DNA from: an uncultured Flavobacteriaceae bacterium
Lineage (GTDB): Bacteria; Bacteroidota; Bacteroidia; Flavobacteriales; Flavobacteriaceae
Reading direction: 5' to 3'
NCBI GenBank assembly: GCA_947497145.1
Contig: CANMFQ010000030.1
Span: 1-46,185 of the forward strand
DNA: 46,185 nt
In this document: positions 32,526 to 41,773 of the stretch, one piece after another
Layout: each line of letters begins with the position of its first letter
How positions within the stretch are numbered: position 1 is the stretch's first letter
Translations under genes and position numbers: made by a program
Notes under the pieces: model-generated
Told to the model about the DNA's origin: nothing
The model's input: only the letters and a program-made list of their open reading frames with translations
Databases searched by the model: none

Positions 32526-35432
32526 ATGAAATTGAAATTGCATTTAGTACTATTGTGTTTGGTATCGAGTATTTGTTTTGCTCAAACAACTCAAGCTGAA
32601 AAAACGATATTATTTGAATATATTAAACCATATGAATATGTTGAAGTAGAAAACATGATATTAGCCAAGGCTTTATTGACAAAAGGAACTGGTGAAGTTT
32701 ATAAAAAAGTGATTTTTGAAAATGGACGTGTTGCCAAAATTGAACGAATTGGAGATAAATTCTCGGTTTGGCTTCCAGTAATTGGCGAACCTGAAATAAT
32801 TGAGATTGTAGCAACGAACAAAAAAAAGAGTAAGAAACAACTTTTTACACCATTGGTCACCTCTAATTGGGACTATTTTAAAGAAGGTACTTTTCATATC
32901 ATATCCTCATCACACCAAGATATAGCATGGATGGATACTCCTGAATATTGTAGACATGAAAGAATAAATGATATTATTATTCCAGCATTAGATGTAATGA
33001 AAACAGATGATGCGTATCATTTTGGAATGGAGCAGGCATTAAATTTAAAAGAATTTATTGAAGCCCACCCTGAAAGAAAAGACGAAGTAATAAACCGCTG
33101 CAAAGAAGGACGATTTACTTGGGGAGCTACTTATAATCAACCTTATGAAGGTGTTCAGATGGGTGAACAACTCATTCGAGAAATGTATTTTGGAAAAAAA
33201 TGGATTAAAGATAATTTTAAAGGATGTGATACCAAAACAGCATTTAATACTGATGTACCTGGGCGAACCTTGCAGTTTCCTCAAATTTTAGCAAAATCAG
33301 GTGTAGAAAATCTATTTGTGTCTAGGATGAAAGAAGGGTTTTATGATTGGCAATCGCCCGACGGGTCATCTGTACTAACCTATACGCCGGGTAATTATGG
33401 TTGGGCGGTAATGTTCTATAGATTATTTGAAACAGATGCTATAGAATCTATGCATAAACTACAGAATAGGGTGAAAATGTGGAGTGATTATTACAGGAAA
33501 CATAATTTGCCACCACACTTTGCCATAGTCATTAGTAATGATGCATCTGGACCAAATAATTATGGGAAAATTGTAAATGAATGGAATGCAATAGTAAATC
33601 ACGTAGGTTTAAAAATACCCAAGCTAAAACATGCTACGGTTACTTCTTTTATGAACGAAGTAAATAAACCAGAAGCTATGTTTCCTGTTTTAGAAGGTGA
33701 TAGGCCAAACATTTGGTCTTACATACATGGCCCTGCACATCACAAAGCAATTACTGCATCTAGAAAAGCTGGTAGAATGTTGCCCTCAGCTGAAATATTT
33801 AGTACTGTAGAAGCATTAATTCATAATTCATTTGATAGCTACCCCAGTAAGGAACTTTCCATGGCTTTTGAAGAATCAATTTACCCTGATCATGGTTGGG
33901 GCGGTAAAAATGGACATATTACAGATAGTATCTTCAGAAGTAAACTTGAATATGCAGCAAATGAATCTGATAGAATGATTAAAAAGTCATTGCATGCCAT
34001 TTCTAATCAAATTAATACTGAAAAAGCTAATGCTATTATTGTGTACAATGATTTGTCATGGGAACGCAATGGTATTGCTTCTATTCAAATTGATAATCCA
34101 GAAAAGTATCACGTTGTTAATAGTGATAAAAACGTTGTGCCGTCGCAGCTAGTAAGTGAAAATGGTGAAAAACGTATACATTTTGTTGCTAATAATATAC
34201 CTTCATTGGGTTATAAGACTTTCTATTTGGTAAAGGGAAAAGTGAAGTACAAAGCAGATAAAATAGTAACGCCAAATTACCTACAAAATGATTTTTATAC
34301 GATGCGATTAGGTGATGGAGGTATTACAGCTTTGTATGATCGTACGTTACAAAAAGAAATCATAAAAAGCACAAAATTTTCAGGTGGAGATGTGCTTACT
34401 TTGGAATACTCAGGTAATGGTGCAGGTGAGTTTACTCAAATGACCAAGCCTGAAATGAAAGGTGTTTTTGTAGCTAATGGAAAATCGTATAATGCTGGTT
34501 TTGATATAACCAGCGAACATGTTTCTCAATGGCGAATTGTAAATGATGGAAATGTTTTTACGCAATATGAGAACAAGACAGCTTTTAAGCATACACAGAT
34601 TGTTCAAAAAATAAAAGTATTTCATCATGAAAAAAAAATAGATGTATCAGTTGACATGATAGGGTGGGATGGAACTCATAATCGAGAATTTCGTTTGGCT
34701 GTTCCACTAAACATGAATGATGCGAAAATAAAATATGAAGTGCCTTTGGCTATTGCTGAAGTTGGTAAAACAGAAATGAAAGAAGCTCCAAAAGGTTGGG
34801 CTTGGGGTGGTACTTACGATAGCAAACCATCAACCATTCATCCGCGAGAAGTACTAAATTACATTGCTGCTGAAACTAATGATTTTGCGGTAACTATGGC
34901 CACTGATGTAGCTCTAGCCGATTGGATTGATCCTACACGCGAAGCTGTTGACTATCCCGTTTTGCAAGGCCTTTTAATCGCTTCACATAAAAGCTGTCAT
35001 GGAGAAGGAAATTGGTATCATCAAAAAGGGAATCATCATTTTGATTTTTCTATTTCATCCCATAGACCAAGTGACAAGCTATCATATCAGTTTGGTACAT
35101 CATCAAATCATCCATTTAGAACAATTTTAAAAGCAAAAACAAATGAAAATGCCAAACTCCCAAGTGCTATGAGCTTTTTTAATGTATCAGATTCCATGGT
35201 AAGAATAAGCACTATAAAAAAGAGTGAAAATGACAATAACGTTATTCTTAGATTGGTCGAAATGGAAGGTGAAAATAAAAAAGTCACCGTAGGATGTTCA
35301 TCACCATTTAAACAGTTGATTAAGACAAACTTAATTGAAGAAGAAGTTGGTAATACAAAACAATCTGGTAAAAATATTGAAATAGAAATAGGTAATAATG
35401 CTATAGAAACATATAAGTTGGTTTTTGAGTAA
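32526..35432 (+). CDS. Secreted glycoside hydrolase family 38 alpha-mannosidase
   Basis: The 968-aa protein has a signal peptide (cleavage near SSICFAQ). The GH38 catalytic domain starts near residue 120 with ISSSHQDIAWMDTP (His130, Asp132, zinc ligands). It then has the nucleophile region AFNTDVPGRTLQFPQILAKS with Asp243, and GPAHHKAITASRKAGRM. A long C-terminal beta-rich part follows (HDIAWM-type enzymes share it). GH38 enzymes release alpha-linked mannose with a retaining mechanism. NTDVPG replaces the common QIDPFG, so linkage specificity may differ. It is the first enzyme after the terminator behind susD; the cupin gene follows after 47 bp. Confidence 0.87.
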   Translation: MKLKLHLVLLCLVSSICFAQTTQAEKTILFEYIKPYEYVEVENMILAKALLTKGTGEVYKKVIFENGRVAKIERIGDKFSVWLPVIGEPEIIEIVATNKKKSKKQLFTPLVTSNWDYFKEGTFHIISSSHQDIAWMDTPEYCRHERINDIIIPALDVMKTDDAYHFGMEQALNLKEFIEAHPERKDEVINRCKEGRFTWGATYNQPYEGVQMGEQLIREMYFGKKWIKDNFKGCDTKTAFNTDVPGRTLQFPQILAKSGVENLFVSRMKEGFYDWQSPDGSSVLTYTPGNYGWAVMFYRLFETDAIESMHKLQNRVKMWSDYYRKHNLPPHFAIVISNDASGPNNYGKIVNEWNAIVNHVGLKIPKLKHATVTSFMNEVNKPEAMFPVLEGDRPNIWSYIHGPAHHKAITASRKAGRMLPSAEIFSTVEALIHNSFDSYPSKELSMAFEESIYPDHGWGGKNGHITDSIFRSKLEYAANESDRMIKKSLHAISNQINTEKANAIIVYNDLSWERNGIASIQIDNPEKYHVVNSDKNVVPSQLVSENGEKRIHFVANNIPSLGYKTFYLVKGKVKYKADKIVTPNYLQNDFYTMRLGDGGITALYDRTLQKEIIKSTKFSGGDVLTLEYSGNGAGEFTQMTKPEMKGVFVANGKSYNAGFDITSEHVSQWRIVNDGNVFTQYENKTAFKHTQIVQKIKVFHHEKKIDVSVDMIGWDGTHNREFRLAVPLNMNDAKIKYEVPLAIAEVGKTEMKEAPKGWAWGGTYDSKPSTIHPREVLNYIAAETNDFAVTMATDVALADWIDPTREAVDYPVLQGLLIASHKSCHGEGNWYHQKGNHHFDFSISSHRPSDKLSYQFGTSSNHPFRTILKAKTNENAKLPSAMSFFNVSDSMVRISTIKKSENDNNVILRLVEMEGENKKVTVGCSSPFKQLIKTNLIEEEVGNTKQSGKNIEIEIGNNAIETYKLVFE

Positions 35433-35479
35433 TAATGCTTTACCTAAGTAGCATAACCAATTAATAAATGTACACATAA

Positions 35480-35905
35480 ATGAATTTGATACAATCTTAC
35501 ACAATAGAAAAAAAGGGCTTTTTTCCAGTATTAGTAAGAGATAGTTGGCAAGTTGGAGTATTAAATTATACGGATGCGTTTCATATTACCGCCTTGAATA
35601 GCCTACAAATACACCAAAAAACAGCTCGATGCTTTGGTTTACTAAAAGGTCAGGCAGTTTTGATAGCAATGGATACTAGTAATCAAAAATCTAGTTTTAA
35701 AATAGTACCCATGCAAAGAGGAGTCTCTTACAATATTCCTAAAAATACGAGGTATGCTATTGCAATGGAAGAAGGTACTAAAGTATTTACGGTTGAAAAG
35801 CAGCAAACGCATTTAACCGATGTAGCCTATTACCCTTTGCATGAAAAGGAATTAACAACTATTCGATTACAACTTAATAAGCAAACAAAAAACAACAATG
35901 AATAA
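35480..35905 (+). CDS. Cupin-like protein 1, metal-site residues lost
   Basis: The 141-aa protein is a small cupin-type beta barrel and a paralogue of the protein at 38223. Both share a Gly-Trp/Ser-Trp start block, an xHxKT...LxKGxAxLIA strand pair and NIPxNxxxxIAMExGxxVF. In this copy the putative metal ligands are missing: Asp-Glu after HxKT is Ala49-Arg50, and the second-motif His is Tyr92. It overlaps the RraA-like gene by 8 bp, so the two are coupled. It may bind a sugar or regulate its paralogue rather than catalyse. Confidence 0.65.
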   Translation: MNLIQSYTIEKKGFFPVLVRDSWQVGVLNYTDAFHITALNSLQIHQKTARCFGLLKGQAVLIAMDTSNQKSSFKIVPMQRGVSYNIPKNTRYAIAMEEGTKVFTVEKQQTHLTDVAYYPLHEKELTTIRLQLNKQTKNNNE

Positions 35906-36602
35906 CAGTCAACCATTATGGGCGAATGATGCCGAACTTTTTCAAATAGCCAAAAAAGAGTTGTTTGTGGCATTAGTAGGAGATGTTCTTGACAAATTAG
36001 GGTATGAACATCAATTTTTACCGCCAAACATTAAACCTTTGAATGCAGATTTTGTGCTTATTGGAAGAGCTATGACGGTTTTAGAAGCAGATGTTTTTGA
36101 AGAAGCGTCACAAACAACCAAAAACCCTTTAATGAAAAAACCTTTTGGGCTCATGTTTGAAGCTTTAGACAGCTTAAAGCCTAATGAAGTATATATCTGC
36201 TCAGGCTCATCTCCCAACTATGCACTTTGGGGTGGTCTAATGAGTACACGTGCTCTAAAACTGGGGGCTGCAGGTGCCGTCCTTGACGGTTGGTCTAGAG
36301 ATACTAATGAAGTACTTAAACTCAATTTTCCTACTTTTTCTTTTGGAGGGTATGCTCAAGACCAAGGACCTAGGGGTAAGGTTATTGACTACCGTGTTCC
36401 TATTGAAATTAAGGGGACTAGAATTAATCCTGGAGATATTATTTATGGGGATAGAGATGGTGTTCTTGTGGTGCCTAAAGAAGTGGTAACAGCTGCTTTT
36501 GTTGGGGCTATTGAGAAAGCTCGTGGAGAGCAATTGGTTAAAAAAGCTCTAGAAAATGGTATGAGTACCGTAGAGGCCTTTCAAAAATTTGGGATAATGT
36601 AA
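35898..36602 (+). CDS. RraA-like protein (HMG/CHA aldolase superfamily)
   Basis: The 234-aa protein belongs to the RraA/4-hydroxy-4-methyl-2-oxoglutarate aldolase fold: VGDVLDKLGY near the start, ALWGGLMSTRALKLGAAGAV, the catalytic block VLDGWSRDTNEV with Arg and Asp, and PGDIIYGDRDGVLVVPKEVV. In class II aldolases of this fold, that Arg-Asp pair and a divalent metal cleave 2-keto acids to pyruvate. Its place in a locus that would make 2-keto-3-deoxygluconate makes an aldolase role worth testing. The ribonuclease-regulator name RraA should not be taken as function. Confidence 0.8.
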   Translation: MNNSQPLWANDAELFQIAKKELFVALVGDVLDKLGYEHQFLPPNIKPLNADFVLIGRAMTVLEADVFEEASQTTKNPLMKKPFGLMFEALDSLKPNEVYICSGSSPNYALWGGLMSTRALKLGAAGAVLDGWSRDTNEVLKLNFPTFSFGGYAQDQGPRGKVIDYRVPIEIKGTRINPGDIIYGDRDGVLVVPKEVVTAAFVGAIEKARGEQLVKKALENGMSTVEAFQKFGIM

Positions 36603-36702
36603 GTAGTGTTTGGTCGGAAACACTCAAATTGTAAAAAATCATCTATTCCCAAGCAGACACTAAACAAGCTATGATAAAGCATTATTAAACAAAAATTAAG
36701 TA

Positions 36703-38169
36703 ATGAAAACTAAAAACTTCAACTCCAACTATTTATTAGGAATAAGCTTTGTGTCAACAATAGGAGGCTTCCTTTTTGGGTATGATACCGCCGTTATTTC
36801 AGGATGTAATTCCTTTTTAGAACAGCACTTTGAGTTATCAGCTTCTATGCTGGGTTGGGTAGTTTCATCTGCTTTATTAGGTACTATTTTTGGATGTATT
36901 GTGGCTGGTAGTATTACCGATAAAATTGGTCGTAAAAAAGCACTGATTTTAGCTGCTTTGTGTTTAACGGTTTCTGCTATTGGCTCCATGCTACCTCCTC
37001 AGTTTTTAGGAAATATAGAGAATGCCTATTGGCTTACTTCAGATGTGGATACCGCATTTAACGTATTGATAATAGTACGCATAATTGGCGGTATTGGGGT
37101 TGGTATTACCTCTGTAGTAGCGCCCATTTATATCTCAGAACTTTCATTACCCAAAAGTAGAGGGAGAATGGTGTCTTTATACCAGCTATCTATAACTTTA
37201 GGTATCTTATTGGCTTTTCTAATAGATTGGCTGGTACTCACCAATGCAGGAGATGGCGCAGGTGTAATAGCAACAGAGTCTTCTGGTTTTTTTCAGTGGT
37301 TATTTGTAGATGAAATATGGCGTGGTATGTTTGGTACTGAAATACCAATTGCCTTGTTATTTTTGATATTACTCTTGGTAGTACCAGAAACACCAAGATG
37401 GCTTATTTCAAAAGGAAGGTATGATGAGGCTGAGGCGATTATGGTAAAAACAAATGGGCAAGAGTATGCGCAAAAGCAAATGGCCGAAATAAAAGCCGAG
37501 GTTAAAGCAAAAGACATTGGTATTGGAGAATTGTTAAAACCGTTTTTAAGAGTCCCCTTATTAATTGGTGTACTGCTACCCATGTTTGCTCATTTAAGTG
37601 GTATTGCCGCTATTATGTATTTTGCACCTAACATTATTAATGAATCCATAGAAAGTGTAGAAAGTTCCTTTTTAGGAGCGGTTTTGGTAGGGGTTGTAAA
37701 TAGCGCATTTACCTTTGTAGCCATTTTTAATATTGAAAAATTTGGGCGCAGAAAGTTATTACTCATTGGTGTTGTAGGGGCATTTATATCACTCACTGGC
37801 GTAGGTGTTCTATTTGCTATAGGTTCCCAATATGTAATTATTCCATTATTACTGTATGTAGCCAGTTTTGCATTTTCTTTAGGGCCTATTGTATGGGTTA
37901 TTATTAGCGAAATATTTCCGACACGCATTCGTGGTTTTGCCGTTTCTATTGGCAGTTTTGCATTAATGACTACAGGTTTTTTTATCACCTTAACCAACCC
38001 TATTTTAATTGAAAAAATTATGCCTTCAGGCACCTTTTTTGTCTATGCGGCAATGACCTTACCAGCTATTTGGTTCATTTGGAAATTTGTGCCGGAAACA
38101 AAAGGAAAAACACTAGAAGAAATACAGAAATATTGGCGTGATAATCGGCTAGTTAAAAATAAACATTAA
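36703..38169 (+). CDS. MFS sugar transporter (sugar porter family, XylE/GalP-like)
   Basis: The 488-aa protein has about 12 transmembrane helices and the sugar-porter signatures GGFLFGYDTAVISGC, DKIGRKKA between helices 2 and 3, VVPETPRWLISKGR after helix 6, and PETKGKTLEEIQ after helix 12. These porters move a monosaccharide with protons and do not phosphorylate it. In this locus mannose is the likely substrate, arriving in the cytoplasm as the free sugar. Confidence 0.92.
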   Translation: MKTKNFNSNYLLGISFVSTIGGFLFGYDTAVISGCNSFLEQHFELSASMLGWVVSSALLGTIFGCIVAGSITDKIGRKKALILAALCLTVSAIGSMLPPQFLGNIENAYWLTSDVDTAFNVLIIVRIIGGIGVGITSVVAPIYISELSLPKSRGRMVSLYQLSITLGILLAFLIDWLVLTNAGDGAGVIATESSGFFQWLFVDEIWRGMFGTEIPIALLFLILLLVVPETPRWLISKGRYDEAEAIMVKTNGQEYAQKQMAEIKAEVKAKDIGIGELLKPFLRVPLLIGVLLPMFAHLSGIAAIMYFAPNIINESIESVESSFLGAVLVGVVNSAFTFVAIFNIEKFGRRKLLLIGVVGAFISLTGVGVLFAIGSQYVIIPLLLYVASFAFSLGPIVWVIISEIFPTRIRGFAVSIGSFALMTTGFFITLTNPILIEKIMPSGTFFVYAAMTLPAIWFIWKFVPETKGKTLEEIQKYWRDNRLVKNKH

Positions 38170-38222
38170 GACACTATATAAGTAGAAATGTACATGCATA
38201 ATTATGAATCTATATTGAAAAT

Positions 38223-38657
38223 ATGATAGAAACATTTGTTGTAAAGGATAAAGGATATCACCCTGTGATTATTGATAATGGTTGGCAAATGGCGCACCTA
38301 AACTATACAGAAGAGCAAGATATTGAGCAAATTACACGCTTAGATGTTCATTTGAAAACGGATGAGGTTTTTGTGTTGATAAAAGGTAATGCAATACTTA
38401 TTGCAGCGGATATTGTACATGAAGAGCCCCTATTTGAAGTGAAATTAATGAAACCGAATACGATATACAATATTCCTCAAAATATGTGGCATAATATTGC
38501 AATGGAAGCAGGTAGTGAAGTCTTTATTGCCGAAAAATCAAACACTCATATCGCTGATTGTAAACATTTTGAATTAAATGAAAGAAAACAAGAAGAATTG
38601 AAAAGTATGGTTAAAGCACTTTTTAATTCAGTTAACCATATACAACACCCCTCGTAG
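38223..38657 (+). CDS. Cupin-like protein 2, putative metal site intact
   Basis: The 144-aa paralogue of the protein at 35480 keeps a plausible cupin metal site: His43, Asp47 and Glu48 in DVHLKTDEVFVLIKG, and His90 in NMWHNIAMEAG. The fold recalls small cupins that act as sugar isomerases, mutarotases or dioxygenases; none can be chosen from sequence. The SDR gene begins 1 bp after its stop, so it is part of the same transcript. Confidence 0.7.
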   Translation: MIETFVVKDKGYHPVIIDNGWQMAHLNYTEEQDIEQITRLDVHLKTDEVFVLIKGNAILIAADIVHEEPLFEVKLMKPNTIYNIPQNMWHNIAMEAGSEVFIAEKSNTHIADCKHFELNERKQEELKSMVKALFNSVNHIQHPS

Positions 38658-38658
38658 T

Positions 38659-39459
38659 ATGACAAAAATAAATTTATCAGGAAAAAATGCCTTAGTAACT
38701 GGCGGTAGTCAAGGTATTGGAGCAGAAATATGTAGAAAATTAGCGTCTTGCGGTGCAGCTGTTTTTATAAACTTTTATAGTAATGAAGCAAAAGCAGCAA
38801 TGCTAGCCAAAGAAATAGCAACTAATTATGGTGTAAAAGTAGCCTATGGCGGTGCTAATGTAGCAGATGCAAGGCAGGTAAAGGAAATGTTTACCCAGAT
38901 GGATAAGGAGCTAGGTACTATAGATATTCTAGTGAACAATGCAGGCAGCGAAAGTATTGCTCATGTATTGGATTTGGAAGAAGAAGAATGGGATAGGGTA
39001 GTGAACATTAATCTAAAAGGGCCTTTTTTATGTTCGCAACAGGCGGGTAAAAGAATGGGGGTGATAGGAAAAGGTGTGATTATAAATATTTCTTCCATTC
39101 ATGATAAAGTACCTAGAAAAGGATTGATTCATTATTGTGCGGCCAAAGCAGGTTTAAAAATGTTTTCAAAATGCCTTTCATTAGAATTGGCTGATAAAAA
39201 TATACGGGTAGTTTCGGTAGCTCCTGGCGCTATTGAAACTAATATGAATAAAACAGAGATTGAAGCATTTGGTAAGGAAAAATTTGAAAAATGGATTCCT
39301 CAAGGAAGAATAGGAAATGTAACCGATGTAGCCAATACAGTAGCTTTCATGGCTAGTGATTTAGCAGACTATATTAATGGTGCCGATGTGTACATTGATG
39401 GTGCGTATATGAACCATACTATTCAATATGACCCAAGAATTCCCAAATTAAAAAAATAA
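38659..39459 (+). CDS. SDR oxidoreductase, glucose-1-dehydrogenase-like
   Basis: This classical 266-aa short-chain dehydrogenase has TGGSQGIG (cofactor loop), NNAGS, the catalytic Ser145/Ser146, Tyr159 and Lys163. The phrase ISSIHDKVP...IHYCAAKAGLKMF and the end VYIDGAYMNHTIQYDPR closely follow glucose 1-dehydrogenases, which have ISSVHE...HYAASKGG and a DGGMT...YPSFQ end. An aldose 1-dehydrogenase would oxidise the free sugar to the aldonolactone, the substrate of the lactonase encoded 32 bp downstream. A fructuronate/mannonate reductase role is an alternative. Confidence 0.82.
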   Translation: MTKINLSGKNALVTGGSQGIGAEICRKLASCGAAVFINFYSNEAKAAMLAKEIATNYGVKVAYGGANVADARQVKEMFTQMDKELGTIDILVNNAGSESIAHVLDLEEEEWDRVVNINLKGPFLCSQQAGKRMGVIGKGVIINISSIHDKVPRKGLIHYCAAKAGLKMFSKCLSLELADKNIRVVSVAPGAIETNMNKTEIEAFGKEKFEKWIPQGRIGNVTDVANTVAFMASDLADYINGADVYIDGAYMNHTIQYDPRIPKLKK

Positions 39460-39491
39460 ACTTCGCTACAATCACTAAAAGCGCTACACAA

Positions 39492-40550
39492 TTGAAAAGT
39501 ACATTTTACATAGGAAGTTATACGCAAGAAGGTACTCCTGCTAAAAAGCCTAAAGGGCAAGGAATTGGTTGTTTTTCATTTAATTTGGAGACTGGCCAAG
39601 TAGATTTGCTGTATTATGTAGCACAACGAAACCCAAGTTATATTGTAATTTCAGAAAACAAAAAATATCTATACGCTTTAGAAGAAATGGAGGAACACTT
39701 AAGCCCAAAGGTGTTTGCATACAGTATTGATACTTCTGGAAGACTTACCTATATAAATGCACAAAAATTGAAAGGAGATTATGCCTGTCACCTTGCAATT
39801 GTTGAAGGCCACTTAATTGTAGCTAACTATATGTCTGGAAATGCCGTGGTATTCCCAATTCAAAAAAATGGTTGTATTGCTTCTCATCACCAAATGATAC
39901 AGCATATAGGTAAAGGAATTAATAAAGAGCGCCAAGAAGCAGCACATATGCATATGGTATGTCCTTATAAAAAAGGCTATATGTTTTTAGTAGATTTAAG
40001 CTTGGATAAAGCCAATGCCTATCAATTAGAAAACGGTACAAAAACATGGAATGCCGTTCCTAAATTAGATATAACTATTGAATCTGGCGCAGGTGCCCGG
40101 CATATGGTTTTTGATGCTAGTAAAACTTACGCATTTGTTTTAAGTGAACTTACAGCAACCATTTTTGTACTAAAAAAAGAGGCTACTGTATTTAAGCAAA
40201 GGCAAAAGATAGCTGCCCTGCCTCCAAATTATAAAGGCAGTTTTGGTGCAGCAGCAATTAGACTTCATCCAACAGGAAAATTTTTATATGCTTCAATTCG
40301 TGGCGCTGATACCATAGCAATTTTTAGTGTAGATAAAAAAAATAAAAATTTAACATGCCTCGGTTTCCAAGCAACACTAGGAAATACGCCGCGTGATTTT
40401 AATATTCATTCTTCTGGAGATTGGTTAATTGTAGCAAATCAGGATTCAGATACAATAGTTGTTTTTAAAATTAACCAAGAAACAGGCATGTTAGTGCAAA
40501 AAAGCGTCAAGTGTGTTAAAACTCCAGTAAATATTACTTGGCTTGATTAA
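39492..40550 (+). CDS. Seven-bladed beta-propeller lactonase (6-phosphogluconolactonase-like family)
   Basis: The start is a TTG at 39492; no ATG lies between the SDR stop and the first conserved strand. The 352-aa protein begins STFYIGSYT, then repeats propeller blades (GCFSFNLETGQ, NPSYIVISENKKYLYALEEM, GKFLYASIRGADTIAIFSVD, GNTPRDFNIHSSGDWLIVAN), the layout of the Lactonase family. The conserved PRDF and HM (AAHMHMV) sites are present. It has no signal peptide and should hydrolyse an aldonolactone in the cytoplasm. Between the aldose dehydrogenase and the mannonate dehydratase, mannono-lactone is the expected substrate. Confidence 0.85.
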   Translation: MKSTFYIGSYTQEGTPAKKPKGQGIGCFSFNLETGQVDLLYYVAQRNPSYIVISENKKYLYALEEMEEHLSPKVFAYSIDTSGRLTYINAQKLKGDYACHLAIVEGHLIVANYMSGNAVVFPIQKNGCIASHHQMIQHIGKGINKERQEAAHMHMVCPYKKGYMFLVDLSLDKANAYQLENGTKTWNAVPKLDITIESGAGARHMVFDASKTYAFVLSELTATIFVLKKEATVFKQRQKIAALPPNYKGSFGAAAIRLHPTGKFLYASIRGADTIAIFSVDKKNKNLTCLGFQATLGNTPRDFNIHSSGDWLIVANQDSDTIVVFKINQETGMLVQKSVKCVKTPVNITWLD

Positions 40551-40594
40551 CATATGGAGAGGAAAACAAAATAAATAAACTAAAAAAACAAACA

Positions 40595-41647
40595 ATGAAA
40601 CTAGGATTTGGTCTGTATAAGCACATGCTCAACGAGCAGCATTATAAGTTTGCAAAACAATGTGGTGCTACACATTTGGTAATTCATTTAGTCGACTATT
40701 TTGGTCATAATAAAGATAATGCCGATCAACCCATAGGAGGAGAAGATGGCTGGGGAAAGGCAGGTGATAATAAAATATGGAGTTTAGATGAACTTTTAGC
40801 TATTAAAAAAGAGATAAATGCCCACGGTCTAGAATTAGAGGCAATTGAGAATTTCGATCCTGCTCATTGGCATGATATTCTGCTAGATGGCCCTAAAAAG
40901 ATCGCTCAAATGGCAGATTTAAAGCAATTGATACGCAATGTGGGCAAGGCAGGTATACCCACATTTGGCTATAATTTTTCTTTGGCAGGCGTATCGGCAA
41001 GAAATCAAGGGGCATATGCTAGGGGCGAAGCCATTTCTGTTGGTATGCATGGAGGTGATGATACGCCAATACCTAATGGCATGGTATGGAACATGGTATA
41101 CGATGACGATGCTCCAGCAGGTACCTTACCAAAAATTGACCACGATGAACTTTGGCGACGCTTACATTATTTTCTTGATGAAATTTTACCCGTTGCAGAA
41201 GAGGCTGGAGTAAAAATGGCTGCCCACCCCGATGATCCTCCATTGCCTTATGTTAGAAACACACCAAGACTAGTATATCAACCAGATATGTACCAAAAAT
41301 TAATAGACATACATCCCAGCCCGGCAAACAATCTAGAGTTTTGTTTAGGCTCTATTGCAGAAATGACGGAGGGTGATGTATACGAGGCTACAGACCAATA
41401 CAGTAAGCAAGGGAAAATTAGCTATATACATTTTAGAAATATTGTGGGAAAAGTGCCAAACTATAAAGAAGTTTTTGTTGATGAAGGCGATATAGATATG
41501 TTTAAAATACTAAATATTCTAAAGAAAAATAATTTTGATGGTGTTTTAATTCCTGACCATACGCCGCAAATGACCTGTGATGCTCCTTGGTATGCTGGTA
41601 TGGCTTACGCTATGGGGTATATGAAAGCAGCCTTACAAATGATCTGA
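40595..41647 (+). CDS. uxuA: Mannonate dehydratase (UxuA family)
   Basis: The 350-aa TIM-barrel enzyme shows AAHPDDPPLPY, NNLEFCLGSIAEM (metal-ligand Cys), SYIHFRNIVGKVPNYKEVFV (metal-ligand His), DMFKILNILKKN and LIPDHTP, all in UxuA order. It dehydrates D-mannonate to 2-keto-3-deoxygluconate. UxuA usually works in glucuronate breakdown, but no uronate isomerase is present here; instead an aldose dehydrogenase and lactonase precede it. The Cys, His and Asp metal site looks intact. Confidence 0.88.
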   Translation: MKLGFGLYKHMLNEQHYKFAKQCGATHLVIHLVDYFGHNKDNADQPIGGEDGWGKAGDNKIWSLDELLAIKKEINAHGLELEAIENFDPAHWHDILLDGPKKIAQMADLKQLIRNVGKAGIPTFGYNFSLAGVSARNQGAYARGEAISVGMHGGDDTPIPNGMVWNMVYDDDAPAGTLPKIDHDELWRRLHYFLDEILPVAEEAGVKMAAHPDDPPLPYVRNTPRLVYQPDMYQKLIDIHPSPANNLEFCLGSIAEMTEGDVYEATDQYSKQGKISYIHFRNIVGKVPNYKEVFVDEGDIDMFKILNILKKNNFDGVLIPDHTPQMTCDAPWYAGMAYAMGYMKAALQMI

Positions 41648-41773
41648 ACAAATACTTGATACCTCATAGTAAAATCAGAAGCATAATTTGCAGGTAAAAA
41701 AACTCAAGATGAGTTCAATAACAGTAATACCTATGAACCAAAATACTACTAAAAATAACTAAATGAGACCAAA

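Noticed and set aside
37590-38033. Long - strand frames opposite the MFS transporter and other large genes
   Set aside because: They lie fully inside well-supported genes and their residue make-up is that of reverse-complement reading of membrane or enzyme codons.
38659-41647. Classical glucuronate pathway (UxuB-UxuA)
   Set aside because: UxuA and an SDR fit, but there is no uronate isomerase, the SDR resembles glucose 1-dehydrogenase, and a lactonase lies between them. It remains an alternative reading, not the preferred one.
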